Both the position numbers and the translations under genes were made by a program. The notes under the pieces were generated by a model. That model worked only from the letters and a program-made list of their open reading frames with translations, was not told the DNA's origin and did not search any database. This document shows positions 32,022 to 43,406 of a stretch of DNA of 64,000 nucleotides, piece by piece; within the stretch, counting starts at the first letter, position 1; every line of letters starts with the position of its first letter. Origin of the DNA: Aureobasidium sp. EXF-3400 (Eukaryota > Ascomycota > Dothideomycetes > Dothideales > Saccotheciaceae); NCBI GenBank assembly GCA_024195585.1, contig SWBL01000109.1:80367-144366 (forward strand). The letters run 5' to 3'.

Positions 32022-32654
32022 TTGGGCTTTTGGAGTATACGATCTCGATTGTCGAAGGATATCTGGCAGCTACCTTGGTGTCAGCTGAGATGGATACAGT
32101 GGTGGAGGCAGATGATAGAATTTCCTTGGTCATGATTTGAATTTTGATACTGATTTTTTTCTCGTACCTCAGTATCTCGCTCTTCCTACTTTGTTAGATT
32201 GCAGTATATCAGTTCCCATGGCTTGCATCAATATCTTCATCCTTCGTCTCTAGTGAATATTGAGTCTTTGCCAATCTCGACGACCATCATTGCCGTCAAA
32301 CAAATCCTCGAGACTTCAAGCAACAAGTGCATCACCTCTGCTGAGAATATTCAGAAGACAATAACGAGTACTTGGCAGGGTCTCAGAGCTTGACTTTCAT
32401 CTGATTGAGGTCGAAATAAGCTACACGTCAGACAAGAAGTCAAGCTTACTGCCAAGAGTTGTATACGTTCGCTTAGCTGTAGGTATCGTACCTCTGCGCC
32501 CTAAGGAGAATAAACTGTGATTAAGAATCTGACAACCTTGTTCCTGACAGTTCACGGACATGTACCATTGACAGGCATGTAAGCAAACTTAATATGCAAA
32601 GTATCAATGTATGCTTAGGACCCTGATGATTAAAAACGCTAAATGCTCTATGTA
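32022..32654. other. Convergent 3' region, no gene seen
   Basis: About 0.6 kb, AT-richer than its surroundings, between the small secreted protein and acyltransferase genes. Confidence 0.4.
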
Positions 32655-33854
32655 CTATTTCATACCGAGTAGACCTGTAAGCAACTGAAGTCCTTGTGCT
32701 CTATTGCGTTTTTCGGCCTCTTTCAATAGCTCCTCATGTATCTCATGATAGGCCCATTTTGGTGCTGCCCAAAACCAGAACATGAACACCCAGACAAAAC
32801 CTATAAGTCTCCAACACGAGTGAGGCAAGAACCGTCGCAGCGGTGAGGCTATACCGATAACTATCCCTTCTATCGTAATAATCAGGAAATTGATAGAGTA
32901 GAAAGCAATGTCATCAAAAGCCTCTGCAAGATTCCCTTCCTGCAAGGATACGATTGCGTGAGCCACGCCTGAGATCAAGAAGATCATGAACGCAAGAAAG
33001 CACTTCTCGAACTTCGAGCCAAAGGCATTGCAGTGCAGCTTTCCCGCAACCACTCTGGCAAGACTGAGGTAAGGTCTGTAGACCAAGCGATGCCAGAACC
33101 TGCCCCAGTATCGACGGAGACTGTAAGCTTCGAGAGGGCTACCAAACATAGGCGGCCACTCTTCGGGCATGTCGAGACGTAGTATGCCGACAAAGACGAT
33201 ACTCAAAAATGTATGCGCGGCATCCACGTCCACGAAATTGAGCCAGATCCAGCGGATGGTAAATACAGTACGGATCAGAGTTTCGCGTGTAGTTATTGGC
33301 TCCCTAGTGTCGAATAGAGGTATTCGTCGGAAGTAGGTTTGGGCATAACGGTCGAACTCCCAAGGCTCGACGGGACCGAATATCAATGGTATGAGGGGAG
33401 TGAACAGATGTACTGTCAAAAGCCAGTAGACCAGAAGCTTTAGTAGACGAGAAGTGACAAAAGCCAATAAAACCTTTCTCGAACCCGTTCCAGCGCCTGG
33501 CGGAGAAGTCGTCCGACTCTGACTGAGATGGCGTACATCAAAGAGAAGCTTGTAAGCCGCGTTGATGTCCCATTGTTGTCTGCTCTTGCACTGTATTGGA
33601 ATCTCGTCGATGTACAACAGAGATGTTATATGTGCTATCCAGATCAGGACCGCAAGTCCCCAGATCCCAGCCAAGGATGCTGGCCATGTGAAGCACTTAA
33701 ATGTAGCAAAAGCGCGCCATGCTGGTACGAGGAAGATTGGGAAGCATAGGTTCCTGAATCGTTGTGGGACATTCAAGAGAAGATAGAAAGCCAAGCTTGC
33801 AGTAGCGAGATATACAACTGGGACTATCGGTGAAAGATAGCTCTGAAAGCTCAT
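32655..33854 (-). CDS. Membrane-bound O-acyltransferase (wax-synthase-like)
   Basis: Single exon of 399 residues, ATG at 33854. Polytopic membrane protein with about 7-8 hydrophobic segments. Motifs: SLRRYWGRFWHRL before the core, and LISGVAHAI containing the conserved His of MBOAT enzymes. The size and the RxxW...WH pattern fit the wax-synthase-like MBOAT_2 group found in fungal secondary metabolism (for example the Tri7-type acetyltransferases), where an alcohol on a metabolite is acylated from acyl-CoA. The substrate here is unknown and no other biosynthetic genes surround it. Confidence 0.8.
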   Translation of the reverse strand: MSFQSYLSPIVPVVYLATASLAFYLLLNVPQRFRNLCFPIFLVPAWRAFATFKCFTWPASLAGIWGLAVLIWIAHITSLLYIDEIPIQCKSRQQWDINAAYKLLFDVRHLSQSRTTSPPGAGTGSRKVLLAFVTSRLLKLLVYWLLTVHLFTPLIPLIFGPVEPWEFDRYAQTYFRRIPLFDTREPITTRETLIRTVFTIRWIWLNFVDVDAAHTFLSIVFVGILRLDMPEEWPPMFGSPLEAYSLRRYWGRFWHRLVYRPYLSLARVVAGKLHCNAFGSKFEKCFLAFMIFLISGVAHAIVSLQEGNLAEAFDDIAFYSINFLIITIEGIVIGIASPLRRFLPHSCWRLIGFVWVFMFWFWAAPKWAYHEIHEELLKEAEKRNRAQGLQLLTGLLGMK

Positions 33855-34871
33855 GATGTGTTTTAGTATGCTGGTTTTTCATATGTCAAATTCAGCGTGC
33901 TCGAGAGAGAGCACTTCCTCATGATTTAAAGGAACCAGCTATCATGTCGAACAAATTGTTAGCATATGTCTCCATCAGCGCTCAGCCTACCTGGGTTCAG
34001 ATACACCTTCCCAGTTGCATCTTCAATTTAGAATCAAAGTGTTGGCGAGTTGGTGTTGGTTGGGCCGCGGACCGCCTAGTGCCTCCAGCTGTTGGTCCCG
34101 TTAATGGTATGGTATGCGCCTAGCACATTGCATACTGATAGTGTCTCCGTTCCTACCAAGGCTCGCTCGATGGACGAGTCTGTCGTCGAATCACAATAGA
34201 CTCGAGGTGTGTATTGAGCAGATGATGGCAACCAACACAGTCTCTCGTTCCGGCGGCTTACGGCTCGGCTTTCGTACCCTTGGGATTTTGGATAAGAAGC
34301 ATTCCCTAACTCTGCGGTCACATGGGCTTCCAGAAGTAAACGTCGATGCAGTCGCAACTCGCAGTGACCGCACATAGAGTTCGGGTAACAATTCAGGAAC
34401 GCAAAGCCGCTCACACGACAGTGTCCGTGCAACAGAATGCGCGAAAGCGCGTGAGCGATTGCGGGTTAGGCAAGTGTTCGGCTAAACCTTCTCCTTCCCT
34501 TGATAAAGCTTGCTTCTCGGATCGAGAGCAAGAGTTTATCCATCTAGCCAGACCGCACACTTCAATGTTTCTATTTCGTGGTCACAAGATCAACTTCCGA
34601 AAAAGACATAGATACAGCCATTGCATTTTTGAAAAAGGCCAGGAGGACCAAGGGACTTATCTGATTAAAAAGAGACGCTAAATGTACAGCAGCATAGCAC
34701 CAAGTACTCCAGCTTGAAACGATCTCAGTCTATATGGGAAGTAGATGTCGATCTGGCCGGTGAGCATCAAAGGGATTCAGCTTTTTTGAGAGAAAGAAAG
34801 AGAGTATCCTGCCGCATGCTGTTTTAACATGCAGCGACCAGACCCTCTTATGTCGAGATGGCAGCCCACAC
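33855..34871. other. Interval between acyltransferase and permease, no gene seen
   Basis: About 1 kb. Only short frames without domain features. Confidence 0.4.
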
Positions 34872-36946
34872 TTAAATCAAAGCACCCAAGAACTCCTTGA
34901 CAGTTTGCATGAAAGTTCTCTTCTCTTGAGCTTCTGGGACACCAGCCATGGCTTCGCGTGCAACTTCGCTCATGCCGGTATAGATGTCGATGTCCTTTGT
35001 TCTGATGAACAGTGGGCGGTCTTGGGGTTGGACGAACCAACTGTAAACCTTCCAAACAAGATAAAGGGCGACGAGCAAGGGGCCAGCAAGGTAGTCTTGG
35101 AACCAGTCGGTGGCATTCAGGTTGGGACCACCCACTGGATAGAGGGCGACATAGAATTGGGCCAGGAGAGCGATAACGGAGATGAAGATGACAAAGTACG
35201 AACCCCAGAGACCAGCAGAAGCCTTGAAAGGCAGCTCATCAAGTGTGTGACCGTTGTGCTTCCTATTGGCGGTTAGTCGTGTTACTAAACGATACTAGGA
35301 TATATCGTACCAGGCTGCGCGGAATCTGATATGGGCAATACCAATACCGCCGTAGATGAATAGGATCGAAAGACCTGACAACGAAAGGAGCCAGTTGAAG
35401 ATATTTCCGCCGCTTGGCGCCAAATTGATGAAGGCAAGACATCCGAAAAGGAGCTGGAGGATGACAACGTTGATGGGACGACCCTTCTTGTCGACGTAGG
35501 CCATGAATTTGGGGGCCATGCCTTGTATCAAAGTCAGTATTTGTAACTGGTCAACATCTGGGTTTTGTACTAACCATTGGCAGCCAGAGCCTGGATTGTG
35601 CGAGTAGAACCAAAAGTGCAAGAGTTTGCGACACTGATGACTGAGATAAGAATGACGGCGTTGAAGATGGACGGGAGAACCTTGATGCCAGCAAGCTGAA
35701 TTGCAATGACGAAGGGCGAGTGACGAGACGAAGAACCTCCGCCGCTAGTGTACAAAGGGCTGTTTGCTGGTACGATCAAGCCAACAAGGAGAAGGTTGAC
35801 GCAGTAGAAGAGGATGATACGGAAGATGACCTGCTTTGAGGCCTTGGGGATCTCTTTCTTGGGGTTGATAGTCTCAGCTGCGGCCAGACCGGTCAACTCG
35901 GTTCCGGTGTACGCGAAGGCTGCTGTAACGAAGACACTGCAGAAGCCATGGAAGCCGTTGAGGAAGGCACCTGGCTGACCGGTCCTAATCCCGCATTGTC
36001 AGTGTCTGTGTTACGCAATGCAGAGTCCACGAAAGACGAACCAGTATCTTCCGCCGATATAGCCTCTGCGGTCAGAGGGCACGCCACCACAATCAATGAT
36101 GATTCCAAGAATCATGAAGCCGACACAAGCAACGACCTTAACCGCGCTAAGAGCGAATTCAACCTGTCCAATCAGTTTGCGCCCCTTTTGCTCATATTCA
36201 TGCTCGACCACTCACCTCAGCATAACCTTTCACGCCGAAGATTTGGATGATGACGAGCGCGACCAACAAAGGGACGATGTACGCAGATGCGTTGGTGTTC
36301 TGAGAGCCTTTCCAGTAGTGAATGGTGTTGACAGCGACAGAAATTTCATAAGGAAGGACAGTCAGCCAACTGATGGCATATTCCCAAGCGCAGGCGAAAC
36401 CGAACGATGGATCGACGAAGCGACAGATGTACATTGCAAAAGCACCGTTGATGGGGTACACGACGGACAATTCTGCGAGAGCTTGCATCATAAAGTATCT
36501 AAATGTCATGTCAGCTGGGAAAGTCATCGATGACTTGTAAGTCCAAAAACTTACACCTGAACACCTAGAGACAGTTAGCAAGCGCAGGATGCTCGTTACA
36601 GAGAACTACTCACCAACGACGAAGAAGCCGATAAACACAGAGGCGGGACCACCAGTCTGGAAGGCACCACCTGAACCAACGAACAGACCACCACCGATTG
36701 CACCGCCACTATAGACCTTGATCAGTATGGTGATAGGCTCAAGACATGTTGACAAGCTTACATAGCAATCATCTGCATGTGTCTGCCCTTGAGGGCTTTG
36801 TGAAGATCATTCTGGTCGCCAACCACCAGGTCGTGAACCTCCGGGTCGGTGCCTAGCTGGTGACCATGGAAGTGTTCGCCGAGAGTGCCATGGTGAGGGC
36901 CCTTCTCGCCCTTCTCGCCGTATGACTTGATTTCTTCGTCACTCAT
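34872..36946 (-). CDS. Amino acid permease (fungal APC/YAT family)
   Basis: Plasma-membrane amino acid:proton symporter, 568 residues in eight exons: 36762-36946, 36614-36708, 36555-36564 (10 bases), 36216-36498, 36042-36163, 35575-35984, 35311-35521 and 34872-35262. All joins keep phase. A charged cytosolic N-terminus leads into LKGRHMQMIAIGGAIGGGLF, the family signature before helix 1. Then QALAELSVVYPINGAFAMY, WEYAISWLTVLPYEIS, FAYTGTELTGLAAAETINP and SCTFGSTRTIQALAANGMAP follow. The C-terminus is cytosolic. GGAIGGG replaces the more usual GGAIGTG. The 10-base exon supplies GVQV between helix 1 and 2; omitting it gives an early stop. Substrate range cannot be read. Seven introns are many for this family. 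Confidence 0.92.
36555..36564 (-). other. 10-base internal exon of the amino acid permease
   Basis: Read on the minus strand as GTGTTCAGGT between a TCTCTAG acceptor (with GCTAAC branch) and a GTAAGT donor. Its flanking introns are 49 and 56 bases. It bridges phase 1 to phase 0 and restores FFVVGVQVYFMMQALAEL. Confidence 0.8.
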
Positions 36947-38506
36947 TTTTGCGACACGATTGATGAAAAAATGTTGACCAGAAATGCGACTGCGACAACC
37001 CTTGTTTTGAGGTCTGTCGGAAACTGCGGGAAATAAAACACAGCGGCGGAATGCAAGGATGCGCCAACCGCAACGTTCCAATGATAAGCGCTCCTGGTCT
37101 GGTCAGGAATACGCCACCCACGGCCTTGATAGGCACTTGTTTTTTGATAAGCCTCGGTCAAAGAAAGCAAAATAGTCATTTGATCGGGCAATAGAAATCC
37201 TACAAATCCTACGTCCCTCACACATACAAATGATTCGAGGGTTTTTGTGTGATACAGTGATACCGTACCTTCTCGACCTTCCTCTTCTGGTTCAATGGTG
37301 GTGCCTACCTCATGCACAAATACGATGCTGACTGTGATGGAGTATTGAGCTTCTCTACCTGGTCACATTCTATATCCCAAGAAACGCCTCAGTCGATAGT
37401 TGGCGAAATTTGCCTGCTCGTCTGGACGTCTAGCCGCATCGTCTTTGTAGAGAAGGAGGTGACGCGCTCAAGATTGCTTAACAGGTCTTGATTGGCTCGG
37501 CGACACGTGAGGGAATGAGGGGAGTGGGCCCACTCCCCTCATTAGATAACCTTATTCTTGGCCAATGAACATCAAGTCTAGATCCTGGCCTTTATCTCTG
37601 CAACCAGAAGATCTTCGCTTTTCTGCTCTTTCCCAAGACGTCATCAGGGACCGGTTATCAAAAAGACAGTCGTGTTTAAAGATCAAAAAAATATGTTCAT
37701 CTGCTCATATGTGGTAGCGTTGACGAAATACCTACACGATTCCAGACCGTGAGCGGATACTACAAACCCGCTTTGGGTTAACCCCACAATGATCTCTCGG
37801 CTGCGATCATTTCCGGGGGGCTCGCTGTCCATCATCCACTCGGAGACTCCGGGTTAGCTATCTTCTTCCTCATTACACATATCAACCAACAACGGTCTCG
37901 CAAGCCTGCGCGAGCTTCCACCATGACTCGCCCAGTACCCTCATAAACATTTCCCAACACAAGGAGAAGTGGTTCTTCGGTAGGACGAAGAATCACATGT
38001 GAAAAACGTCAAGATTTGCTAGAAACCTCGCACTTCGTCTTCGATGTTCTGGAACAAAGGCAATTGGAAGCTGGAGCTTACGGATTGGTTGCGCCAGAAA
38101 AAGTTAAGGGCCTTCTATCGTTGCGCAACAAAACACAAAACAGTGTGGTTGGTGGTACTTTATTCGAGGTCCAGAACCGAGGTATGAAAAAGATGGCTAC
38201 GGGATGGCAACAGAAGCTAGGTTCACAGCTGCTTCAGTCGCTCCTTCCGGCGGGGCATACGGCACTGCCTGCCTCCACGAACGACTGTTGACCCTCAGGA
38301 AGACACACTACCAATTGTTCAACATGCTGCAAAAGGCCAGCCATCGCAGCTTTCATTGACAATATACAATATGTCGATTTTATCACCTCAAAACTTTCTT
38401 GTCAACTGATGAATGTTTTGTAAAGAAAGCTTATTTCTTGGCCAGCTGCTTATCAACAATAAATAGGTAAGTCTACTTTGTGTTCATTCAGACGAAATGT
38501 CATACC
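36947..38506. promoter_or_regulatory. Permease upstream region with palindromes
   Basis: About 1.6 kb, no supported gene. It holds a perfect 30-base palindrome (37514-37543), a 10-base palindrome GGGTTAACCC (37775-37784) and a CGG-N5-CCG site (37841-37851), the kind of motif bound by zinc-cluster regulators. Confidence 0.5.
37514..37543. repeat. Perfect 30-base palindrome
   Basis: Left arm AATGAGGGGAGTGGG is followed directly, with no spacer, by its exact reverse complement. The next flanking bases do not pair. It is about 570 bases upstream of the permease start and could extrude as a cruciform or bind a symmetric dimer. Confidence 0.9.
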
Positions 38507-39938
38507 TCAGTCTTCCAAGTATTGCAGATCTTGATTGTATCGTTCCAAATCTTTCACTTTCTTTTCCACAAATTCCTGGATATACTTTTCGTTGGATACA
38601 CCCACTTCCAACAATCCCCTTTTGCAGAGTACCTTTTCGAGGTTCAGCCATAAGACCTCCTCGTCAAAGGCAAAGGCCTCCTGGAGAAGTTGCATGAACC
38701 AAAAAGTCCCATCTTCGAAAGACTTGCGCATCAAGCTCGACATGCGGTGATCTTTTGGAAGCCCAGATGAAGTTTCGCTCTGTCTCTTATTTTCCTCGTC
38801 TTTTAGGCACTCTAAGAATATCGCCAGTTTTTCCTCGTAGTGTTGTTTTTCCTCGTAGTGTTGTTCTTCGTCTTCGGTCCACGAGGTTGGCCGTTCCAAG
38901 ATCAGCCACGAAGGTGGGCAGAACAAGAATTGATATGGAGCAGTATATGCCCACTCCCAATCGATGACGCCAGTGAACTTGAGAGTTGTCTCGTCCATCA
39001 ACACATTGCCGAAGCGAAGATCGTCACAGAACAGTTTGAATGGACTGGCATCATGATCTGCAGACACAAAATATGGCACCAGTTCCATCATGCGGCAGCG
39101 CATTATAAACTTGCGTCGAGCATCGGCAGCATCATCGATGGAGTTTCTTTGTTCGTATAGATGGATCATGTTCTGCTGAACAAGGTTTTGCATGTATTCT
39201 GTGGTGGTCTCGAAGGCATGCAGATTGTGATCTGAGAGCGTGAGTAGAGCAAGATCAGACGTGAAGACAAAGAGCCTTACTGTCTACGACAACATTACCG
39301 CCTGCTTCGATATCGTTTACCCTGAGAGTCATTGGTCTTAATTTGATGGACCATGAAGACATCTTTGGGTAACTCTGGTCCGTGAACAGCTCGCCAATCT
39401 TGTTAAAGTCGTGTTCCGCAAGCTCCAGAAGAATGCTAGCCATCTGGCTATAGATAGTACGAAGCTGGTGCTCTTCAATATCCTCACGTAACACAGGGCC
39501 CCAACTCGGTCGTGGAAGTTTCTCGAGGAACGCTGTGACTAGTTTGCCTTCGACCCAATCTGTTATGAGAAACGGACCTATGGCAGGATCATGGTTCTCT
39601 GCAGCGATACCAAAAGCGATGACTCTCGGAACAGGTATCGTAGTGTTCTCCTTGACAAATTTCATAATGGCCACTTCTCGTCGGATCCTCTCGTATGGAT
39701 GCATGACACGGCCGGGAATGGGAAATGGGACTGCCCACGCTGTTCCATCCTCGAATAGAACTTTGTGACAAGAGTTGAACGATCCATTGTGTTTCAGCTG
39801 CCATGTGCATATCTGATTATCGCGATAGCTTGATGCCAATCTTTCAACACCTGCGTTTCCATAGTGGTCGAGGAATCGCTTGGCCCACTCGTGCGTGGCC
39901 AGTCTGTGAGTTTTGTTACTGATGTTGTCCTCATCCAT
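38507..39938 (-). CDS. Aminoglycoside phosphotransferase-like (APH) kinase
   Basis: Two exons, 39281-39938 and 38507-39231, 460 residues. Protein-kinase-like fold of the APH family, widespread in fungi as proteins of unknown small-molecule target. N-lobe: SFNSCHKVLFEDGTAWAVPF and RIRREVAIMKFV. C-lobe: catalytic loop LFCDDLRFGNVLMD, where the usual His of HGDLHxxN is Cys but Asp (about 290) and Asn remain, and the metal-binding VIDWEWAYTAP. The join gives VVVDNHNLHAFETTTEYM. A short tandem duplication encodes EEKQHYEEK-type repeats in the C-terminal helices. It is probably not a drug-resistance gene; the substrate is unknown. Confidence 0.87.
38827..38862 (-). repeat. Two tandem 18-base units in the APH-like gene
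   Basis: The plus-strand unit TTTTTCCTCGTAGTGTTG occurs twice head to tail with no mismatch, adding six residues in frame. Confidence 0.85.
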
Positions 39939-40358
39939 GTTAAAATATCTAGCAATGGGGTGGGTTTAGGTTGGATACGAGCTCTATTCATAAGATTACT
40001 TGCTCTACACATTTGGAGCAAGCGGGTCACAGACAGGCGCTTAGAAGTGTGTCAAAAAGCCTGTGACCAAGAGAAACATGTGTTTGGCGCCTAATCACAC
40101 GCCATCCAAGATAGATCATCCTGGCACGTCAAATCGATAGAACGTTGATGGCGAAACAAATACCGCGAGTGGATTACTTTGTTCACCAGCCGCTGTAGAT
40201 AATACTTGAAGTATAATATGCAACTCCCCTACACCCCGCTTTGTTATCGTTACCCATTCATTCCCACCTATGTCTGGACCCATCAACCCTCATACTTTAT
40301 TGGAAGTGTTGAAAAAAACCGCGGCTTTACATAGTGAGTTTGCAGGAGACTGAATAGA
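39939..40358. promoter_or_regulatory. Upstream region of the APH-like gene
   Basis: About 420 bases, also the 3' flank of the next minus-strand gene. Nothing else seen. Confidence 0.4.
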
Positions 40359-42661
40359 TCATCCCTCCGACTCCGCAGGCGGACCAATATTCAGCTCGAC
40401 TAGCGGCGATCCAATGCCCAGATCCCGTGGCCTGAAAGGCATGCGAAACACAGGTGCTGACGACGGCTTACACAACTCTTCAAACGCTTCACGATCTACC
40501 CACAGATCAGTCAGTTGCACAACAGGTTCAGTCTACTTGTAACAGTACCTTCTTGGTCATAGAATTCGCAATCAAGTGCTTTGATGCGATGCTTGATATT
40601 GCTTTGTGGATCCTCGCTTAATGTCGAATCATGTGAGAGGACAGAGTCGATACTACCGATAGTTGATCTGCGTGGCAGGCTGTCTCGTCGACTGAATGTC
40701 AATCTGACTTTCTTCCTGCCTTCCTTCTTGATCTCCTCGAAGTCATTTACTGGGTGGCTGAATTAGTGGAGCCCCAGACCATTTGAAACCATTGACTTAC
40801 ATGACCACTCAACGAAGCCAGAATTTGTGTTAGCTGATTTTGACGGCATCTTGTGAGCATAGTACAAAACTGATCTTTGCCTCTCTGCATCCTCCAAAAC
40901 ACGTAGTGTCTCAGATGCGCATTGATCTTGACCAGCACGAGTAGCTATCCGGACAACATCAAAAGTCGCGACTACGCACTTCCCGAGCAATTGCTCCTGT
41001 ACATGCAGCAGATCTGTACAACTTGTCAGCCATGCATAACACCTTTGACCACTTCCTGTGCAGACAATACCTTCAAGTTCATCGAAGCGGTATACAGGGC
41101 GCGTGTTGTATATCGTGCTTCTATGTGTCTTTTCGTCCTTGACGATAACCTGATGCGATCCCTTAAATTGTAGTCTAGCCTCATTTATGCTTGGTTTGTG
41201 TACACGGCTGTTATCGATCCATGGGATGAAAGCGCTGTTGCGATTTGTACCCCCAGACGGGACATGATACATCTCAAGGACGCTATCCTTCGTCAGAAAG
41301 TTCAGCTGTAGTTTGTGTACATACTCACATAGAAACGGGCCACGTAGCTGAGGAAAATTGCGTGGTTTCTTCGATGTAGGACGATCCGAGATCAATGGAT
41401 AAAAATCTTCTTTGGCTGCTAGCGGAAGTAAAGATGGTACCAGGTGTCGAATATGCTTCGGTGCTAGGGGTCCAGACTGGTTCTGGAAGAGGGCTACCTA
41501 TTATAGATGGAGATATGTCTCGAGGCTGTCCAGTGAGATATTGCTGTGGCACTTCGCGAGCTCCTGGACTTGTTGGCGGAGATTGGTTCGGCGCAACAAC
41601 CGCAAGCCGTGCAGTACGATTCGGTTGAATGGGCTCAGGTGAGATATCGTGCAGCATGTGCCACTTTAACCATTGACCAAAAACGTCCCAGTCGTCGACT
41701 CGAGCTTCAAGGCTAGCACTCGCTGAATGCTCTTTGACACGGTTTTGTGTGCGAGGGAGACCAAGCGCAGTATCTGCAACGGTGCGGGCACTGTCCAGGA
41801 GCTGCAGAACAGGTGCAATCCTCTCAGTCGTGACAGGACCTTGGCTGTTCAGAGCCTGCGATCTGGTCACTGAGCGTACGCCTCTCGAGTCTCTCATTAT
41901 CAAATACTCCATCTTTTGCGAGAATTGGTGTAGAAGTCGCAACATATCTTCTGGCGATTCACTTCGATCCAGATTTGCAATGACTTGATGGAGTGAATCT
42001 GGCTGGTTGATACTAGTATGAGATAGTGTTGTGAGGTAGTCCAGATCTATATCGGAGGTACTTGTAAAGGACGTTGGAGCGATTCTTCTCAGGACGAAGT
42101 TGACTTTGTCACTTAGAGATCTAGATCATGTCAGCCAGACACTGGCAAGGTGTGACGAATGCTGTACTTGACCGCACGCATGATGTCGTCCGACTGCCTC
42201 TCAATACCTTGGGTGTTCTTGAGTGTAGTCGTTGTTGCGTGCAGAGTCGCGATGGCAACAACTCGATCGAGCTGTGCATGAAGCTTCTCTGCCTCGTCAC
42301 GATAGATGGGCCATGTCGCTGTCTGATAACCACGCCCGAACTGCTCTAGAAAGTTTCTGAGCCTACTGCTGGTTTGTGGTAACGTTGTGATCAACGGCCG
42401 TGTCGACTTTGCAGTGAGAACGCGATGCTTGTCAAGGAATTTGATAGTGTCTCCAAACGTCTCATCAAAGCCTGCGAGAGAAGAGAGGTCGGGACTGACA
42501 TCGGCGAGCCTCTCTAGACAGGTGATTACTTGTCGGTACTCTCGCTTGAAGCGATCATACTCGTTGGTGGCATTGAGGCTGCCGTCGGCAAAGCTCTCGT
42601 AGACCTTCCAACTATACTGTGCGAGCAGTATGACATCGCCGATGGACCAGCCAAAGCTCAT
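40359..42661 (-). CDS. Orphan with fungal NLR-type N-terminal helical domain
   Basis: Five exons, 42168-42661, 41329-42120, 40801-41282, 40549-40749 and 40359-40495, encode 701 residues. Introns are 46-53 bases and all joins keep phase; the second join (acceptor at 41283) is my best choice among several. The first 60 residues (MSFGWSIGDVILLAQYSWKV, then FKREYRQVITCLERL) resemble the helical N-terminal domain that heads many fungal NLR/STAND proteins. There is no NACHT, NB-ARC, ankyrin or WD repeat behind it. Instead come a Pro/Ser-rich middle and a C-terminal region (RLQFKGSHQVIVKDEKTHRS, LLGKCVVATFDVVRIATRAG, RVLEDAERQRSVLYY) that I recognise only as a recurring fungal domain without a name. 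Function unknown; immunity or self-recognition links are speculation. Confidence 0.72.
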
Positions 42662-43406
42662 GTTGCATAAGCGGTATATGTTTGCAAGTGCGAGCGATGA
42701 GCATTTTGGCTGACTTCAGCTGCTGGCTTTGTTGGAAAGCCCGACAGCGCGTGTCAACCCCGTCGCATATTATCAAGTGGCGACAAGGCTGGGGAGCAGC
42801 CGTCTCTTGAACGCAGACAGATGACAAGTCGCGGAGGATTACTTTGCAGCTGCATGATTAATATAGCAGCTAGCGAATCGAAAGTGCAACTTGCAGAACG
42901 TGGTCGGAGCAGGAGCTCGTTTGGGCCCTGCCAAGCCCGCTGCTTTAACAACCTCCCCTTGCTCCTTCCTTCCAGCCTCTTTTTCTCATGCACACACTTT
43001 GACCGGTAATGTGAGTGGCAGCTTGCGCGAAAACATCCCGTCAGATGACCAATATATGAATCGCTGTTTTAGCAAGCTAGGTAGTAAGCAACGGCATGCG
43101 ATCCTTAGCCCCTAGCTATGCGCGCGCATATCTCGATGGCATTGTTCTCAGTCAAAGGATTATGCATCTGCTCAAGCAATACGAGTGATAGGAGCTGAAG
43201 CCGACGCCCAATGAGCGCAGCAGGTACCAAGGCAGACACCAACATGTACATCTGCGCGTCGCGGCTTCCACGAGACGTTCTTGCGCCTCGCTGACAGAAA
43301 ATATATCCCTGGGTCAGCGGTGCGTGCTGTGACTTCAATCTCCTCACCTGTTATCAACACCATCTCTCGTACCCGTCGTCCTTCTATCATCAAGACCTTG
43401 TCCGCT
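42662..43406. promoter_or_regulatory. Divergent promoter region
   Basis: About 0.75 kb between the starts of the NLR-N-like orphan and the transporter. No supported gene. Confidence 0.4.
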
